From positions 37,157,043 to 37,221,042 of the forward strand of contig OX326961.1 in the NCBI GenBank assembly GCA_946800325.1: a stretch of 64,000 bases of DNA, given 5' to 3'. This document shows positions 34,661-45,259 of this stretch, in pieces. The DNA is from Luzula sylvatica. Taxonomy: Eukaryota; Streptophyta; Magnoliopsida; Poales; Juncaceae. Under the pieces are notes generated by a model that did not search any database, was not told the origin of the DNA, and saw only the letters and a list, made by a program, of their open reading frames with translations. The position numbers were made by a program, and so were the translations under genes. Positions within the stretch are counted from its first letter, which is position 1, and each line of letters begins with the position of its first letter.

Positions 34661-36197
34661 TGTTGTTTAATTGAGACCTAGAGGGGGGTGAATAGGTAAT
34701 CCTAAGGTCCAATTTTCGCGGTAATGGATACAAATACAATTTGGTGCGGAAACGTAAATAAATTAGATAAAGAAATACAATACCGAAACAAATAACACGC
34801 GATATTTGTTTACGGAGTTCGGTGGGTGGTTGCTTTGTAGCTTTAACTCACCGGCTACTTGCTCAATCGACCGACTCGATTGATTGCAAGTACCTACTTC
34901 TCCGGGATGCCCTTGCGCCTTTTCGGCTTTCGATTGAATATCCAACTCAAGCAATTACAAGGTTTTTCCTTGATCGATTTACACGAAATGATCGATCAAT
35001 GGCGGGCTTTACAAATAGTAACTAGCCTATTACAATTGTACTACTAACGAACTAGTCGTGATCGGTCACGCAAGTTGGGAATCGTTTAGTAGTGGATTTG
35101 AAATTGGATCTAATAATCTCTAAGAATGTTTAGATGATTAAGCTCAAGATTTAAAGCTAGGATTCTCTCTTTTGAGGAAATTATATTAGTTGAGATAATG
35201 AGAGAGAATGAGGGAAGAGTTCTATTTATAGAACACACAGACCCTTCCCTTAATTTGCTTTTTCTGCATAGTCCGTTACAACGGACTGCAAGTCCGTTGT
35301 AACGGACCATAAGTCAAACTAGCCGTTACGGATGTTATATTCGAATTATAACACAGTCCGTTACAACGGAACACATGTCCGTTACAACGGAAGTCTGTGT
35401 TAGAAAGTTCGTTGCAACGAACTGACATGTACGTTACAACGGACATCATACTGAGACTTCACTTCAGATTGATTTTAATGTCCGTTACAACGGAGAATAC
35501 TCCGTTACAACGTTCTGTGGCTTTCCGTTGTAACGGATTGGTTAATCCGTTACAACGGACATGCAGAGGAAAGTGTTATACTGAAGTGAGTTCAATGTCC
35601 GTTATAACGGACAGATATGTCCGTTGTAACGGACATAGTTCTGTGACATCCTTCAAGTTTGGATTTAATTAGCGTTATAACGTACATTATTCCGTTACAA
35701 CGCTTTGGTGGTGTCCGTTACAACGGACTGGTTGATCCGTTGTAACGGACTATACTGTGTTTTCCAATCTTGAATAGGACGAGCATGTCCGTTGGAACGG
35801 ACAATGAGTTCCGTTATAACGGACATCCTACTATCAGCCTGATTTATTATTTCATCATTTTGATGAATTTCGAATATATTTATTTGACTAATTTTGAGCT
35901 TAATAATTCATAAACAAGTTTAGGGATACCTATAAATTGTTTAGGTGATTTGTGTGATACCCCAACTTGCGGAATCTTCGATGTCTTGATATATGTATAT
36001 CTTCGCGATTCTTCGACATCTTGATCATGCGCTTTCGTGCCATCGTTTCTTCATAGTCTTGACTTCCGATGTCTTGATTCTTCTTTTGATCTTTTTGTGA
36101 GTTACATCTTCTATCTCTATAAATATCACTCCCGTAAATAGATTAGTGGATCGACATTATTTTGAGATAATCAAACCCTAGGAAATTTGAACCAACA
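34661..36197 (-). repeat. 5' LTR of the gag-only element
   Basis: 1,537 bp with TG...CA ends and TATA box CTATAAATAG at 35222-35231 on the minus strand. Palindrome array at 35271-35824. I noticed four substitutions relative to the other LTR and no indels. Confidence 0.95.
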
Positions 36198-36255
36198 ATA
36201 ATGATATATAATACATATAAATTATATTCATTAATTTGGGTTAATTATTTTACAT

Positions 36256-36400
36256 AGGGGGTGCTCAAACGGCTTGATTTATTCGAATATCAAACCGAAC
36301 TGATCGAATTCGGTTTAATCGGTTCAATTTTTTGATTTATTTGGTTTGGTTTGGTTTAAAAATTGAATTGAATTTGAACCGAACCTACCGAATAAACAAT
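36256..36400. mobile_element. Fragment of GGTTCGGTT-type hAT-like element
   Basis: AGGGGGTGCTCAAACGGCTTG at the left and GAACCGAACCTACCGAATAA towards the right resemble the element at 8513-8997. Only one end is evident. Confidence 0.45.
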
Positions 36401-37604
36401 CCCAATTTTACAAGTTAATTTAACGACAAATATTAATTAATATATATACTATGTGTATTAAAATGTTAATCGTAATATATGACATGTTTTTGAATAGTCC
36501 TAATTTCACACAAAATTAGATTAAGTATATTTATTAAAAAAATTATTCATCACATAACAAAAACATCCCTTATTAATTATATCAATTATATTAAGTAGTT
36601 TATGAACATCCTAATTTTATTGTCATTTGATGAATAATTTTTTTAATAAATAATTTTTTAATAAATAATTTTTAATGAATAATATTAAAATTGTGTTAAA
36701 TATATATAATTTAATATTTTTTTAATGAAATGAGATATATGAAATTATTCCTTATTAATCACATAAAATTCTCGTGTCGTTTCGCGACATTTTCGCCAAT
36801 CCGAAAATATGACCCGTCCTACCCGAACTTCTAGACCAACGATCCAATAACCAACTGAACGAATCAAATGACATAAAATCAACTGAACGATACGAAAACC
36901 AAACGGAGAATCTAACGACTTGAAAACGTAACAACAATTTATTAAAATATATCTTGATTTTCATATTGTTCATTAAAAATATTTAAATATATAATTAATT
37001 TTATTTAAAAAAATATTAGTTGTGTGTATTATTGGATACAATTTGGATGTATTCAATATAAAATATAAAAAATATCAGTTATATTTGTAGTATGGGTGGA
37101 AGAAAATTCGATTTTTCATGAGTTTGGTTAATAAGGTATTGTTAATAAGGTATTAGTTATGTTGCATGCAAGGATTAAGGTGGGTTGGGAGTGCATTATC
37201 GGCTAAAAGTTTCGGACTCTGAGAGTCCGAAATTTCATAAAGAATCGGAGACTCAGACTCCGAATATGTTGCAACTCACATTTTTTTTCTGAAGTTGATT
37301 TTTTTCTGAATATACTTTCAAAATATATGTACTATTCACTTTTTTCCTATAATTAATACATTTAATTAACAAGATAATTAACACATATCATATAAATAAT
37401 AATTAATTTATATATAATTAATATTTATTTAAATTACTAAATTTGAATTAATATTAGTCAATTTTTAATTACAAACTTTTGAATTTATCATGCCAATTAT
37501 TTGTGTTAAATAGAACATAGAAAATGTTGTGGTGAAATTTTGGTACACCAAAAATTTCCTAGTATTATTCTCTGACATGAAATAAAGGGAAAAGTTAGGT
37601 TGCT

Positions 37605-37785
37605 CCAATATTGATTCCATTCAACAGACTTAAAATAATTAGCTGTATTTAAATTACCAAAAATTGCACCACACTAGCTGTACTTAAAATAATTAGCTGT
37701 ATTTAAATTACCAAAAATTGCACCACACTACTACTTAAAATAATTAGCTGTATTTAAATTACCAAAAATTGCACCACACTATTCT
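37605..37785. repeat. Three tandem copies of a ~55-bp unit
   Basis: ACTTAAAATAATTAGCTGTA followed by TTTAAATTACCAAAAATTGC and ACCACACTA repeats three times almost without change. It lies in the right arm of the giant MULE, in a ~650-bp segment that the left arm lacks. Confidence 0.9.
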
Positions 37786-38580
37786 CTTGATTCCATTTAA
37801 CACACTTAATTAAAAAATACATAATTAAAAATTAATTAATATTAATTTTAATATAATAATTCAAATAAATATTAGTTGTATTTAAATTAGCTGTTATTTA
37901 TATGATATTTAATTATTTATTAATTATCATCATAATTACATATATATATATACACTAGAATTATACATGATATGGAGGTAAATTTTGGGAAAGTTTATCA
38001 GTTTTATTTTGACCGGATTTTATAAATCGTGTGTTTTTTTGAGCTTTGTTTAATCTGACCTCCTAAGTGTATATGTATCTAATTAATTCGGCGAGTTTTT
38101 AAATTAGATGTTACTGGAATTTTAAAATCCGATTTGGAGTTTTATAATATTTTTTGAAACAAGATTATTTTTTGAATTTTTTTTTCATACAAGGTTACTG
38201 TTAAAAATGCTCCTATTAAAAACAGGTATTTGTTTTGGGGAACCCGAGACAGGATCTGAAATCCTGGATTTAGCCATTTGAAGTAAAATGGGGAAAGTTA
38301 ACCCGACTTCTTCGGTGACCCAAACAATAGAATACGAACAAAGTTCAAATCATTGATTTTGCATGTTCTCGCACGTATGTAAGAAATCTGTGACCCAAAC
38401 TCGATTCTTTTTTGATTTCCTACTCTAATTTATTCCCTCTTCTGCTGAAAGGAAAACAAATTTTCAGCTAATTACAAATTTTCTTGGAGAAATCGCTTCC
38501 TATTCTCACCACCTCCCCGTAATTACTGATCGTATTGCCAGTTTCTTAATGACTGATTTCAAGGTTTGAAAGTTAAAAAC

Positions 38581-38899
38581 ATGGCGATTTCAGTTTTGGA
38601 AGAAGCTTCTTTTTCTCTACCAGGTATTTCCTCTTATCGTTTATGATTCTTTTCCCTTAAAACTATATATAGGTAAAGTAAAGAGGTACATGGTATTATC
38701 CAATTTTATCAGTATAGTATTAAAGGCATGTATTAATGGGAAGAATCACTATTAAGAGAAGACCCATTAATTGTTTGTATGTTTATGTTTATATCTCAAA
38801 TTTGATCTAAAACGAAGATGGTACCTAAAAAAATGACATTTATTTTTTGTACTTTCAGGTAGCAGAGCTTTGAACTATAATTTGCCGATGAATCATTAG
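38581..38899 (+). promoter_or_regulatory. Probable 5' leader exon, leader intron and upstream ORF of the exostosin gene
   Basis: An ATG at 38581 opens a small frame that runs into a good donor (CAG|GTATTT, intron from 38624). An acceptor (CTTTCAG, to 38858) lies before the main start at 38953. Spliced, the frame is 27 codons (38581-38623 joined to 38859-38899) ending 53 bases before the main ATG; unspliced, it also closes, after about 21 codons. An upstream ORF in the leader would be expected to lower translation of the main frame. Splicing is inferred from sites only. Confidence 0.5.
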
Positions 38900-38952
38900 C
38901 TGAAAAAGAATTTTCAATCCCACATCCAATTTTCCCACGCCAGAGATAAAAG

Positions 38953-40388
38953 ATGCAACATTTAAACTTCAAATCGAAGAAACTCTTTTTCTCTCTAATC
39001 TTCATCGCAGTCCTCCTGCTCTTCGCATATTGCTGGTCCCTAAACTCAACCGCAAATTGCAAAATTACCAAATCACCCTTAACATTTTACCATCCCAATA
39101 CCTCTTCTAAACCCAACACGACCCCTAACACGATAAACCCCCCTAATTTAACCAACAAACAATGCAATCTCAACGAATCCACACTAAAAATCTACATGTA
39201 CGATTTACCCCCAATGTTCCATTTTGGGATGCTAGGCTGGCAACCAAAATCCAAAAATCAAATTTGGCCTGACGTGTCAGACCCTAATTCGATCCCCAAA
39301 TATCCAGGCGGTTTAAATCTCCAACACAGCATCGAATATTGGCTAATCCTCGATCTCCTTTCCTCAAATATCCCGAATTTCCCACGCCCATGTTTTGCGT
39401 ACCGCGTTTCGAACCCTAAAGACGCGGATTTATTCTTCGTACCGTTTTTCTCGTCGTTGAGCTACAACAGACACTCGAAACTCCACGGAAAGGAGAAAAT
39501 CAGTAAAAATAGATTTCTTCAGGACCAATTGGTAAAATTCCTTTCAAGCAGAGACGAGTGGAGGCGAGGGGGAGGGAGGGACCACTTGGTGCCAGCTCAT
39601 CATCCTAACAGCATGTTGGATTGTAGGAAGAAATTAGGATCCGCTATGTTTTTGTTAGCGGATTTTGGGCGATACCCGTTAGAGATTGCGAATTTGAAAA
39701 AAGACGTAATCGCGCCTTATAAACACGTCATTGATTCGGTCCAAAATGAATCTTCTAGTTTCGAACAAAGGACGATTTTAGCCTTTTTTCAAGGCGCTAT
39801 TGTTCGAAAAGACGTAAGTTAATTTAACTTTTACTATATTAATTTTTTTTTTAATATTTTGTGAATATTTTTCAGGGTGGTATGATAAGGCAAAGGCTAT
39901 ACCAAATACTAAAAGACGAAAAGGACGTGCATTTCTCATACGGTAGCATCAGACAAAACGGGATAAAAACGACCGCGAAAGGAATGGCAATTTCGAAATT
40001 TTGTCTGAACATCGCGGGCGATACGCCGTCCTCGAACCGGCTCTTCGATGCGATAGTTTCCCATTGCGTGCCGGTGATAATAAGCGACGAGATCGAGATG
40101 CCTTTCGAGGATGTTTTGGACTATAGCGAGTTTTGTCTTTTTGTGAGCGCGTCAGAGGCGGTTAAGGAAGGGTTTTTGGTGGGGTTGTTGAGAGGGGTCG
40201 GTAAGGAAGAGTGGATTAGGATGTGGAACAAGTTGAAGGACGTTGCGGGGAGGTTCGAGTACGGGTTTCCTAGCAAGGAGGGAGATGCGGTTCAGATGAT
40301 TTGGGAGGCCGTGGAGAGGAAGATCTCGACCGTTCGTTTGGAGATTAATCGAGATAGGAGATTTTATAGGATGGCAAATGGGGGTTAA
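38953..40388 (+). CDS. GT47 exostosin-family glycosyltransferase
   Basis: Two exons (38953-39813 and 39876-40388, GT-AG intron of 62 bp, phase 0) encode 457 residues. A short cytosolic tail and a membrane anchor (about 11-28, FFSLIFIAVLLLFAYCW) give a type II Golgi topology. A Ser/Thr/Asn/Pro stem follows, then the exostosin domain from ~77: LKIYMYDLPP, DADLFFVPFFSSLSY, the LADFGRYP segment, FFQGAIVRKD joined to GGMIRQ. The donor-binding end is GDTPSSNRLFDAIVSHCVPV then ISDEIEMPFEDVLDYSEF. Relatives add sugars such as arabinose, galactose or xylose to wall polymers; the substrate here cannot be told. Length is normal and no defect is visible. Its 3' end faces the CLE gene 174 bp away. Confidence 0.93.
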
Positions 40389-40562
40389 CAATGAACAATT
40401 ATTCTGAAATTGAAATATTATAACGAGAAAGAAAAAAGTCATGTTGGTTCATTAGAACTCCCTTTTGATTAAAAAGCTTTTTACAAGTATCTCTTCTCTC
40501 TATTACAAAAAACTTAATTGAATTATTAAAAAAGCACCGAAACAAACTCGAATAAAAACTCC

Positions 40563-40829
40563 TTAACTTCCATTTCCGCATCGGTTGTGGATCGGGTCGG
40601 ATCCTCTTCGGACCCGTCTTTTGCTTGCGCGATCTAAATCGACTCGACAAGGTTCGTTTGTTTGGCTTTTCTCTACATTTTTCGTCTCTACTACTACTTC
40701 TTTCGTCGCTCTTCCATGGCTTCTTAGAACGAGATCGATATTTCTCGTGCCGTATACTTCTTGTTGATGAAATGCTAACAACCATACACAAACAAAAACG
40801 ATAAGTAGTCTTAGGGTATTGAGACCCAT
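40563..40829 (-). CDS. CLE45: CLE45-like signalling peptide precursor
   Basis: An 88-residue prepropeptide. Residues 1-27 are a signal peptide (LRLLIVFVCVWLLAF core), then a variable region, then the CLE peptide RRVRRGSDPIHN at 71-82 with six trailing residues (RCGNGS). The peptide has Arg and Ser where most CLE peptides have Pro (positions 4 and 7), which is the CLE45 signature. In Arabidopsis CLE45 acts through BAM3-type receptors to restrain protophloem differentiation. I chose the Met at 40829 because it starts a clean signal peptide. The upstream in-frame Met at 40913 would add 28 hydrophilic residues and lies about where transcription should begin, given the TATA box. Intact and intronless. 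Confidence 0.92.
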   Translation of the reverse strand: MGLNTLRLLIVFVCVWLLAFHQQEVYGTRNIDLVLRSHGRATKEVVVETKNVEKSQTNEPCRVDLDRASKRRVRRGSDPIHNRCGNGS

Positions 40830-40933
40830 TTCTTGTTCGGTACGGTACCTATTAGGCTTTCGAATTGGTTGGTTGGTACGAGTGGAATGAGAAATGGAAA
40901 GAGGCAAATCCATCTGTTATAAAAGCCTCATTT

Positions 40934-40944
40934 GTTATATATAG
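40934..40944 (-). promoter_or_regulatory. TATA box of the CLE45-like gene
   Basis: The minus strand reads CCTATATATAAC here, about 105-115 bp upstream of the chosen start codon, placing the transcription start near 40905-40912 and the leader at about 80 bases. Confidence 0.65.
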
Positions 40945-41003
40945 GCACCTAGTGGTAATCCTACTATGATTCTCAGTCTAAAAGCGAAAAAGCCAAGGGA
41001 CCT

Positions 41004-41035
<32 letters not shown>

Positions 41036-42119
41036 ACAAATTAGGGATTTTAGATTCACTTCAATCATAGGAGTTTTAGGTTTAAGGCTGTTTTAGAAGG
41101 TTCTGACAAGAAGCATGAATAAAGAGAGTGAAACACAATTCCTTTTAAGAAGCTAAGAATCTTCTCATGTCTTTTCTTTGTCCCCTTAATTCTCCCACTT
41201 AGATATGAGATGGCCAATGAGAACATGCCACGTTAGTAGATCACAATGAGAGGGCATCTTCTCAATGGTTGGGTTCTTGATAAAATTCCAATTTGAAGTT
41301 AGAAGCACTCTAATTCATGCATGCAAAAAGAGAAAAAAAAAGGAAATGAGTTACTTGGTTTGTTGTGCTAAATGAGGTTCTTTGTGCTTTTCTTTTATCA
41401 ATTGTTGCACCACAATTAATTACCTTCCTTTTTATTATACTTTATTTACCAAATCCCTAAAACTTTAATTTAAGTTCCTAAGATGGATAAGGAAGAAAGG
41501 TTAAGATCTGGCTATTCAAAGAAATATATAGCTCGAACAACTTTTAAATGATTTATAAAAATTGAATATCCTATATTATGTCTTGAGTTTGTCCCTAAAA
41601 TATCCAATTGATATTTAATAAATTTGTCACAAATTAGTTGTCCTTGTCTCAATACAAATTACTTAGAAACTTTAGGGTGACATTTTACTCATGTTTCTCA
41701 ATTCTTCTATTTGGAAGGAACATGATGCTTAATTTTGAAGTGAGATGATATTAAAAGATTGTTATTATTATTTTTATTAGAGGGGATGGAATTAATTTGA
41801 AGAAATGATTGGATGAAGCATATAAATAATTTGATGAGAGAGAGATGATGTTGGCATGGTCATGGTCTAAGAGAAGCAATCTGAGATCAAGTGGCTTTGT
41901 GCTTTAACTTTGGATTAAAGGAAAAGAAGGGAAACAATTAAAGGAAAAGAAAAGATACATTCATTGCAATGAAATGCGGCTAATTTGTGCAATACAATTC
42001 ATCTTTAGTTCTTTTTGAGTGTGTTGCCAATTCTCAATGCAAGTTTGTAAACACAGAATATACCAATTTTACAAGTAAAACGATATATCAAGGACACAAA
42101 ATAATCTATGCTTTCAAAT
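40945..42119. other. CLE45 upstream region, no gene seen
   Basis: Likely promoter sequence of the minus-strand CLE gene. A palindromic CATGCATG (RY-type B3 site) at 41316-41323 is the only motif that stands out. No bounded repeat or gene. Confidence 0.45.
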
Positions 42120-42129
42120 TGATGTCCCT

Positions 42130-42278
42130 GTCAATGGGCCCATAACCTAGTTGGTTGAGTGTGGGACACAAAAAATCATATATTGTGAGAGATTATGGGT
42201 TTGATTTTCATTGGCATCAAAAAAATTAGGTACCAATAAAAAAAACGATCGTTGGTCGGATACTATTCAATTTTTTTT
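42130..42278 (+). mobile_element. SINE, ~149 bp, with T tail and 10-bp duplication
   Basis: A tRNA-like head has an A-box-like CTAGTTGGTTGAGTG and a B-box-like GGGTTTGATTTTC, and the element ends in a run of T. A perfect 10-bp duplication TGATGTCCCT flanks it (42120-42129 and 42279-42288). That combination fits a plant tRNA-derived SINE. Confidence 0.8.
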
Positions 42279-42720
42279 TGATGTCCCTCTATATACATAG
42301 GAAAAAATAAATGGGACAAACTTGAATTCAAATAAATAATTTGGAGCTTCTTAATCCCGATTTTAATTTTCCATTCAATATTTTTGAATAATTTGGTTGT
42401 GTCGTATCTGCACAATTATTTCAACCTTTACATTACCATACACAATAAAATTAAAACTTGACCATTGATTTTTCTATTCTTTTTTTGTACACATCAACGT
42501 GTTATATCTTCACTATTACAACCTTTATATGACCATACGCAATAAAATTAAAACTTGACTACTGATTTTTCTATTTTTTTTTATACATCAGCGTGTTCCT
42601 ATTTTGGAAAATTATATTTTGCCCTTGGATATCACCAGACACCACCACATCCTCAATATCCTAATTGATACACTTAATAAACATTGCAATTAACAAAGAA
42701 CACATAATTAACAATTAATT

Positions 42721-43870
42721 TTTGAATTTCTTTATATAGGCTTATATTTGTGAAATTTCCTAATGCCACATCATTATAATAATTTTAAACATTAGATTAT
42801 GATATATGATAAAATGTGAATCATTGATGAACCACTGGTTTTGTATGACTATCATTTTTTTTGTAAAACTTTATGTGTATTATTTTACACATATATTTGA
42901 ACAATTTTGAAAGGCATGCAGTCTTCATTGTTGACGTGTCATATTATTATTCATTGTGCCCATGTTGGATCGATTGTATTTAATTTTGTATAATTTCACA
43001 TTATATGATATGATGAAATCTGAAGAGTTCAAATATATAACACTAATAAGTTAATATATATTATTGTGAAAACATACATTAATTATTATTATTATTATTT
43101 AAAATATCTTTTTTAAAATTATGAAATATATTTACTTGAATTTTTCCTTTATTTTGAATTACATATTATCATATCTCAGATTTTTTTTAACTTAAACTTA
43201 CGAAGACAATTATATAAGAAAATATTATATAAAAATACGTGTAATTAAATGTGTGACTTTAAGTCTAATTATTATTTACCAATCATTTTATTTTAGACCT
43301 ATTTTTATGCAATCTCCTCACGCCACATCATCACTATCATTCCATCATTAGATTATTGATATGTGAAAATATGAACCATGGATTAACCATTAATTTTTTA
43401 TGATTGTATTTTATTTGTAGATATTTATGTGTCCATTATTTTACATATAGTTTTGAGCAATTTTAGAAGACCACATCACCTTACGTTGATGATGTGTCAA
43501 ACTATTATTCGTTAGGTTTATATTAGACATGTTGTATTTAATTTTGAATTATTTCACATTATATTACACGATCAAATATGAATACAAATGGAATGTGAAG
43601 AGTTTAAATATCTAACACTAATAAATTAGTATATAATATCATAAAACATACATCAAATATTATAAGTATTTTTAAAATATAGTTTTAAAAAATATATGAA
43701 ATACATTCACTTCAATTTTATCTTTATTTGGAGTTCCATATTATCATATATCCAATATTTTTCTCTAGATTAAAATTATGAAAAAAATTATGTAAGAAAA
43801 TACAATAATAAAATAACTATAATTTGTTAGGTTAATGACTTGTAAGTCTAATTATTAGAATTTTTAAAAT
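42721..43870. repeat. Two copies of a ~0.5-kb AT-rich repeat
   Basis: Copies at about 42745-43255 and 43295-43855 share an ordered set of phrases: CACATCAT, GTGTATTATTTTACACAT, GATGTGTCA, TTTAATTTTGTATAATTTCA, CTAACACTAATAA and the AGTCTAATTATTA end. They are diverged by many substitutions and indels. Identity unknown, no coding sequence. Confidence 0.65.
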
Positions 43871-44879
43871 TAGAATTTTAAAAAATGTACATATTATTAA
43901 GTATGTTATATTTGTATTTGTACTAAATTATTTTTTCATGTTAATCTTTATTAATAAAAATGAAAGATATTAATTCACCAAACACAAATAACTTCTTCAA
44001 TTTATACAACATATTTTTTTTCTATAATAAACATGAAAGAAACAAATTTACATGATACAAATAACTTCTTGAACTTTTGAAAGGTTATAATTCTTATTTT
44101 TCGATATGCAAATTTAAAAAGTATCATATGATTTTATTTTTTTTACTTATGTTGTTTTATTATCTTATAATAACACTTATATTATTTTGTATGTCGTATT
44201 AGAATACTAAATAAATGTTTCGAATTACGTCAGATTCAAAAATATTATAATAATTTTTTCATCATCGAACTTCTTTAATCAATATAATTTCTATTTCCAC
44301 AGAATATTATGTTTGTTCAGAAAAAAAATACATCCAAATATTACATGTATGACAAAACTAATGAAATAAACCGGTCCGGAAGTGCCAGTAATCGTGGAGT
44401 AGTTTTCCAGACTACAATCTCAAAAAAATATACGTAGTATCAAGTAGTTTATAGTTGTATTTTTACTCAATAAAATTTCATGTGATTTTTTCTGAAATTA
44501 ATAAAAATGAATTGAAATGATGGTCGACGGAGAAATAACTTCTTAAATTTGCAAAATATTTTTTTTGCAATATTAAACTGTTCATTATATTCTTCTCGAT
44601 TTCCTTCAACGTCTCAGTCTCTTAATTCATTGTGATCAACATTTTCTAATCTCTTGTCATGTAAAAGAAACACAAGCATGCTCAGTTTTCTTTAAAAAAT
44701 TGTGTAAATGAACTCTTAACTAAAATTTCTCAAAATTTGTTTGAATAAATCTAAATCTAACTGAGGAAGAACCAAGCTTGCACTGCTTTACTAGCTAATA
44801 CATCAGATTAACAACACGCATTTGGTATTTTCAGCCTTCCACATTTTTGGCATTTCTCCTCGTACTTTCAGGGAAATTT
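43871..44879. other. AT-rich gene-free stretch
   Basis: Nothing recognised beyond short phrases shared with the neighbouring 0.5-kb repeats. Confidence 0.4.
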
Positions 44880-45075
44880 TACTCCCCCCTATATTTTACT
44901 GTCACATCCTCTCTATTCTAATTAACTCGCATAATTAAAAAAATATACATAATTAATAATTAATTATTAATTTTAATGATGTTAATTGTATGTCATGTAT
45001 TAATTATTATATTAATTAATTAAGTAAATTAATTAAGATACAGAGAATATGATGGTGAAATCTGAAGAACAGAAT
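44880..45075. repeat. AT-rich palindromic MULE-core module
   Basis: CCTCTCTATTCTAATTAACTCG on the left and TACAGAGAATATGATGGTG on the right form the same inverted pair as in the 15424-16422 element core. No outer arms or duplication. Confidence 0.45.
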
Positions 45076-45259
45076 AAATGGCTTCTGCCATCACAATTTC
45101 AGCATTTCCAACCACCATTCTTTACTATCCTTTTCATATATTGATGAGATGTTATCTTAATTCTTATTATTATCTAGTATTAAATGAGAATGTAGTAACA
45201 AGTAAATAAATCATGTTTAACGAATGAGTATATGTGTTAAATCTACTCTGTTATTATAG

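Larger units (their letters stand above)
30094..36197 (-). mobile_element. Gag-only Sirevirus-type copia retrotransposon, 6.1 kb
   Basis: This looks like a structurally complete element read on the minus strand: two LTRs of 1,537 bp, TG...CA ends, and a 5-bp duplication ATAAT (30089-30093 and 36198-36202). The tRNA-iMet primer site TGGTATCAGAGC is 2 bp inside the 5' LTR (34647-34658), and polypurine tract AAAAGGGGGAGTT abuts the 3' LTR (31632-31644). Only gag is encoded; protease, integrase, RT and RNase H are absent with no visible debris. Multiple extra AGGGGGAG tracts upstream of the 3' LTR are a Sirevirus hallmark. LTRs differ at only about four noticed positions, so insertion was recent. 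It matches the TR-GAG class of non-autonomous elements, mobilised by a partner's pol. Confidence 0.92.
24669..38213. mobile_element. Giant nested Mutator-like element, ~13.5 kb
   Basis: The left end GGAGCATTTCTAACAGTAAT and the right end (reverse complement) GGAGCATTTTTAACAGTAAC match the MULE at 15424-16422, and similarity continues for ~190 bp inward on both sides. TATTAAAAA flanks both ends (24659-24667, one extra A before the element; 38214-38222), as expected for a 9-bp duplication with slippage in the A run. Left-arm sequence stops at ~24861 and resumes at 28505, matching the right arm continuously, so 24862-28504 is an insertion into the arm. Further arm blocks (GGACTCTGAGAGTCCGAA) pair at ~28690-28730 and ~37210-37230. 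No transposase was seen. Confidence 0.7.

Noticed and set aside
40830..40913. N-terminal extension of the CLE45-like protein from the Met at 40913
   Set aside because: It would place 28 polar residues before the signal peptide and lies about at the predicted transcription start.
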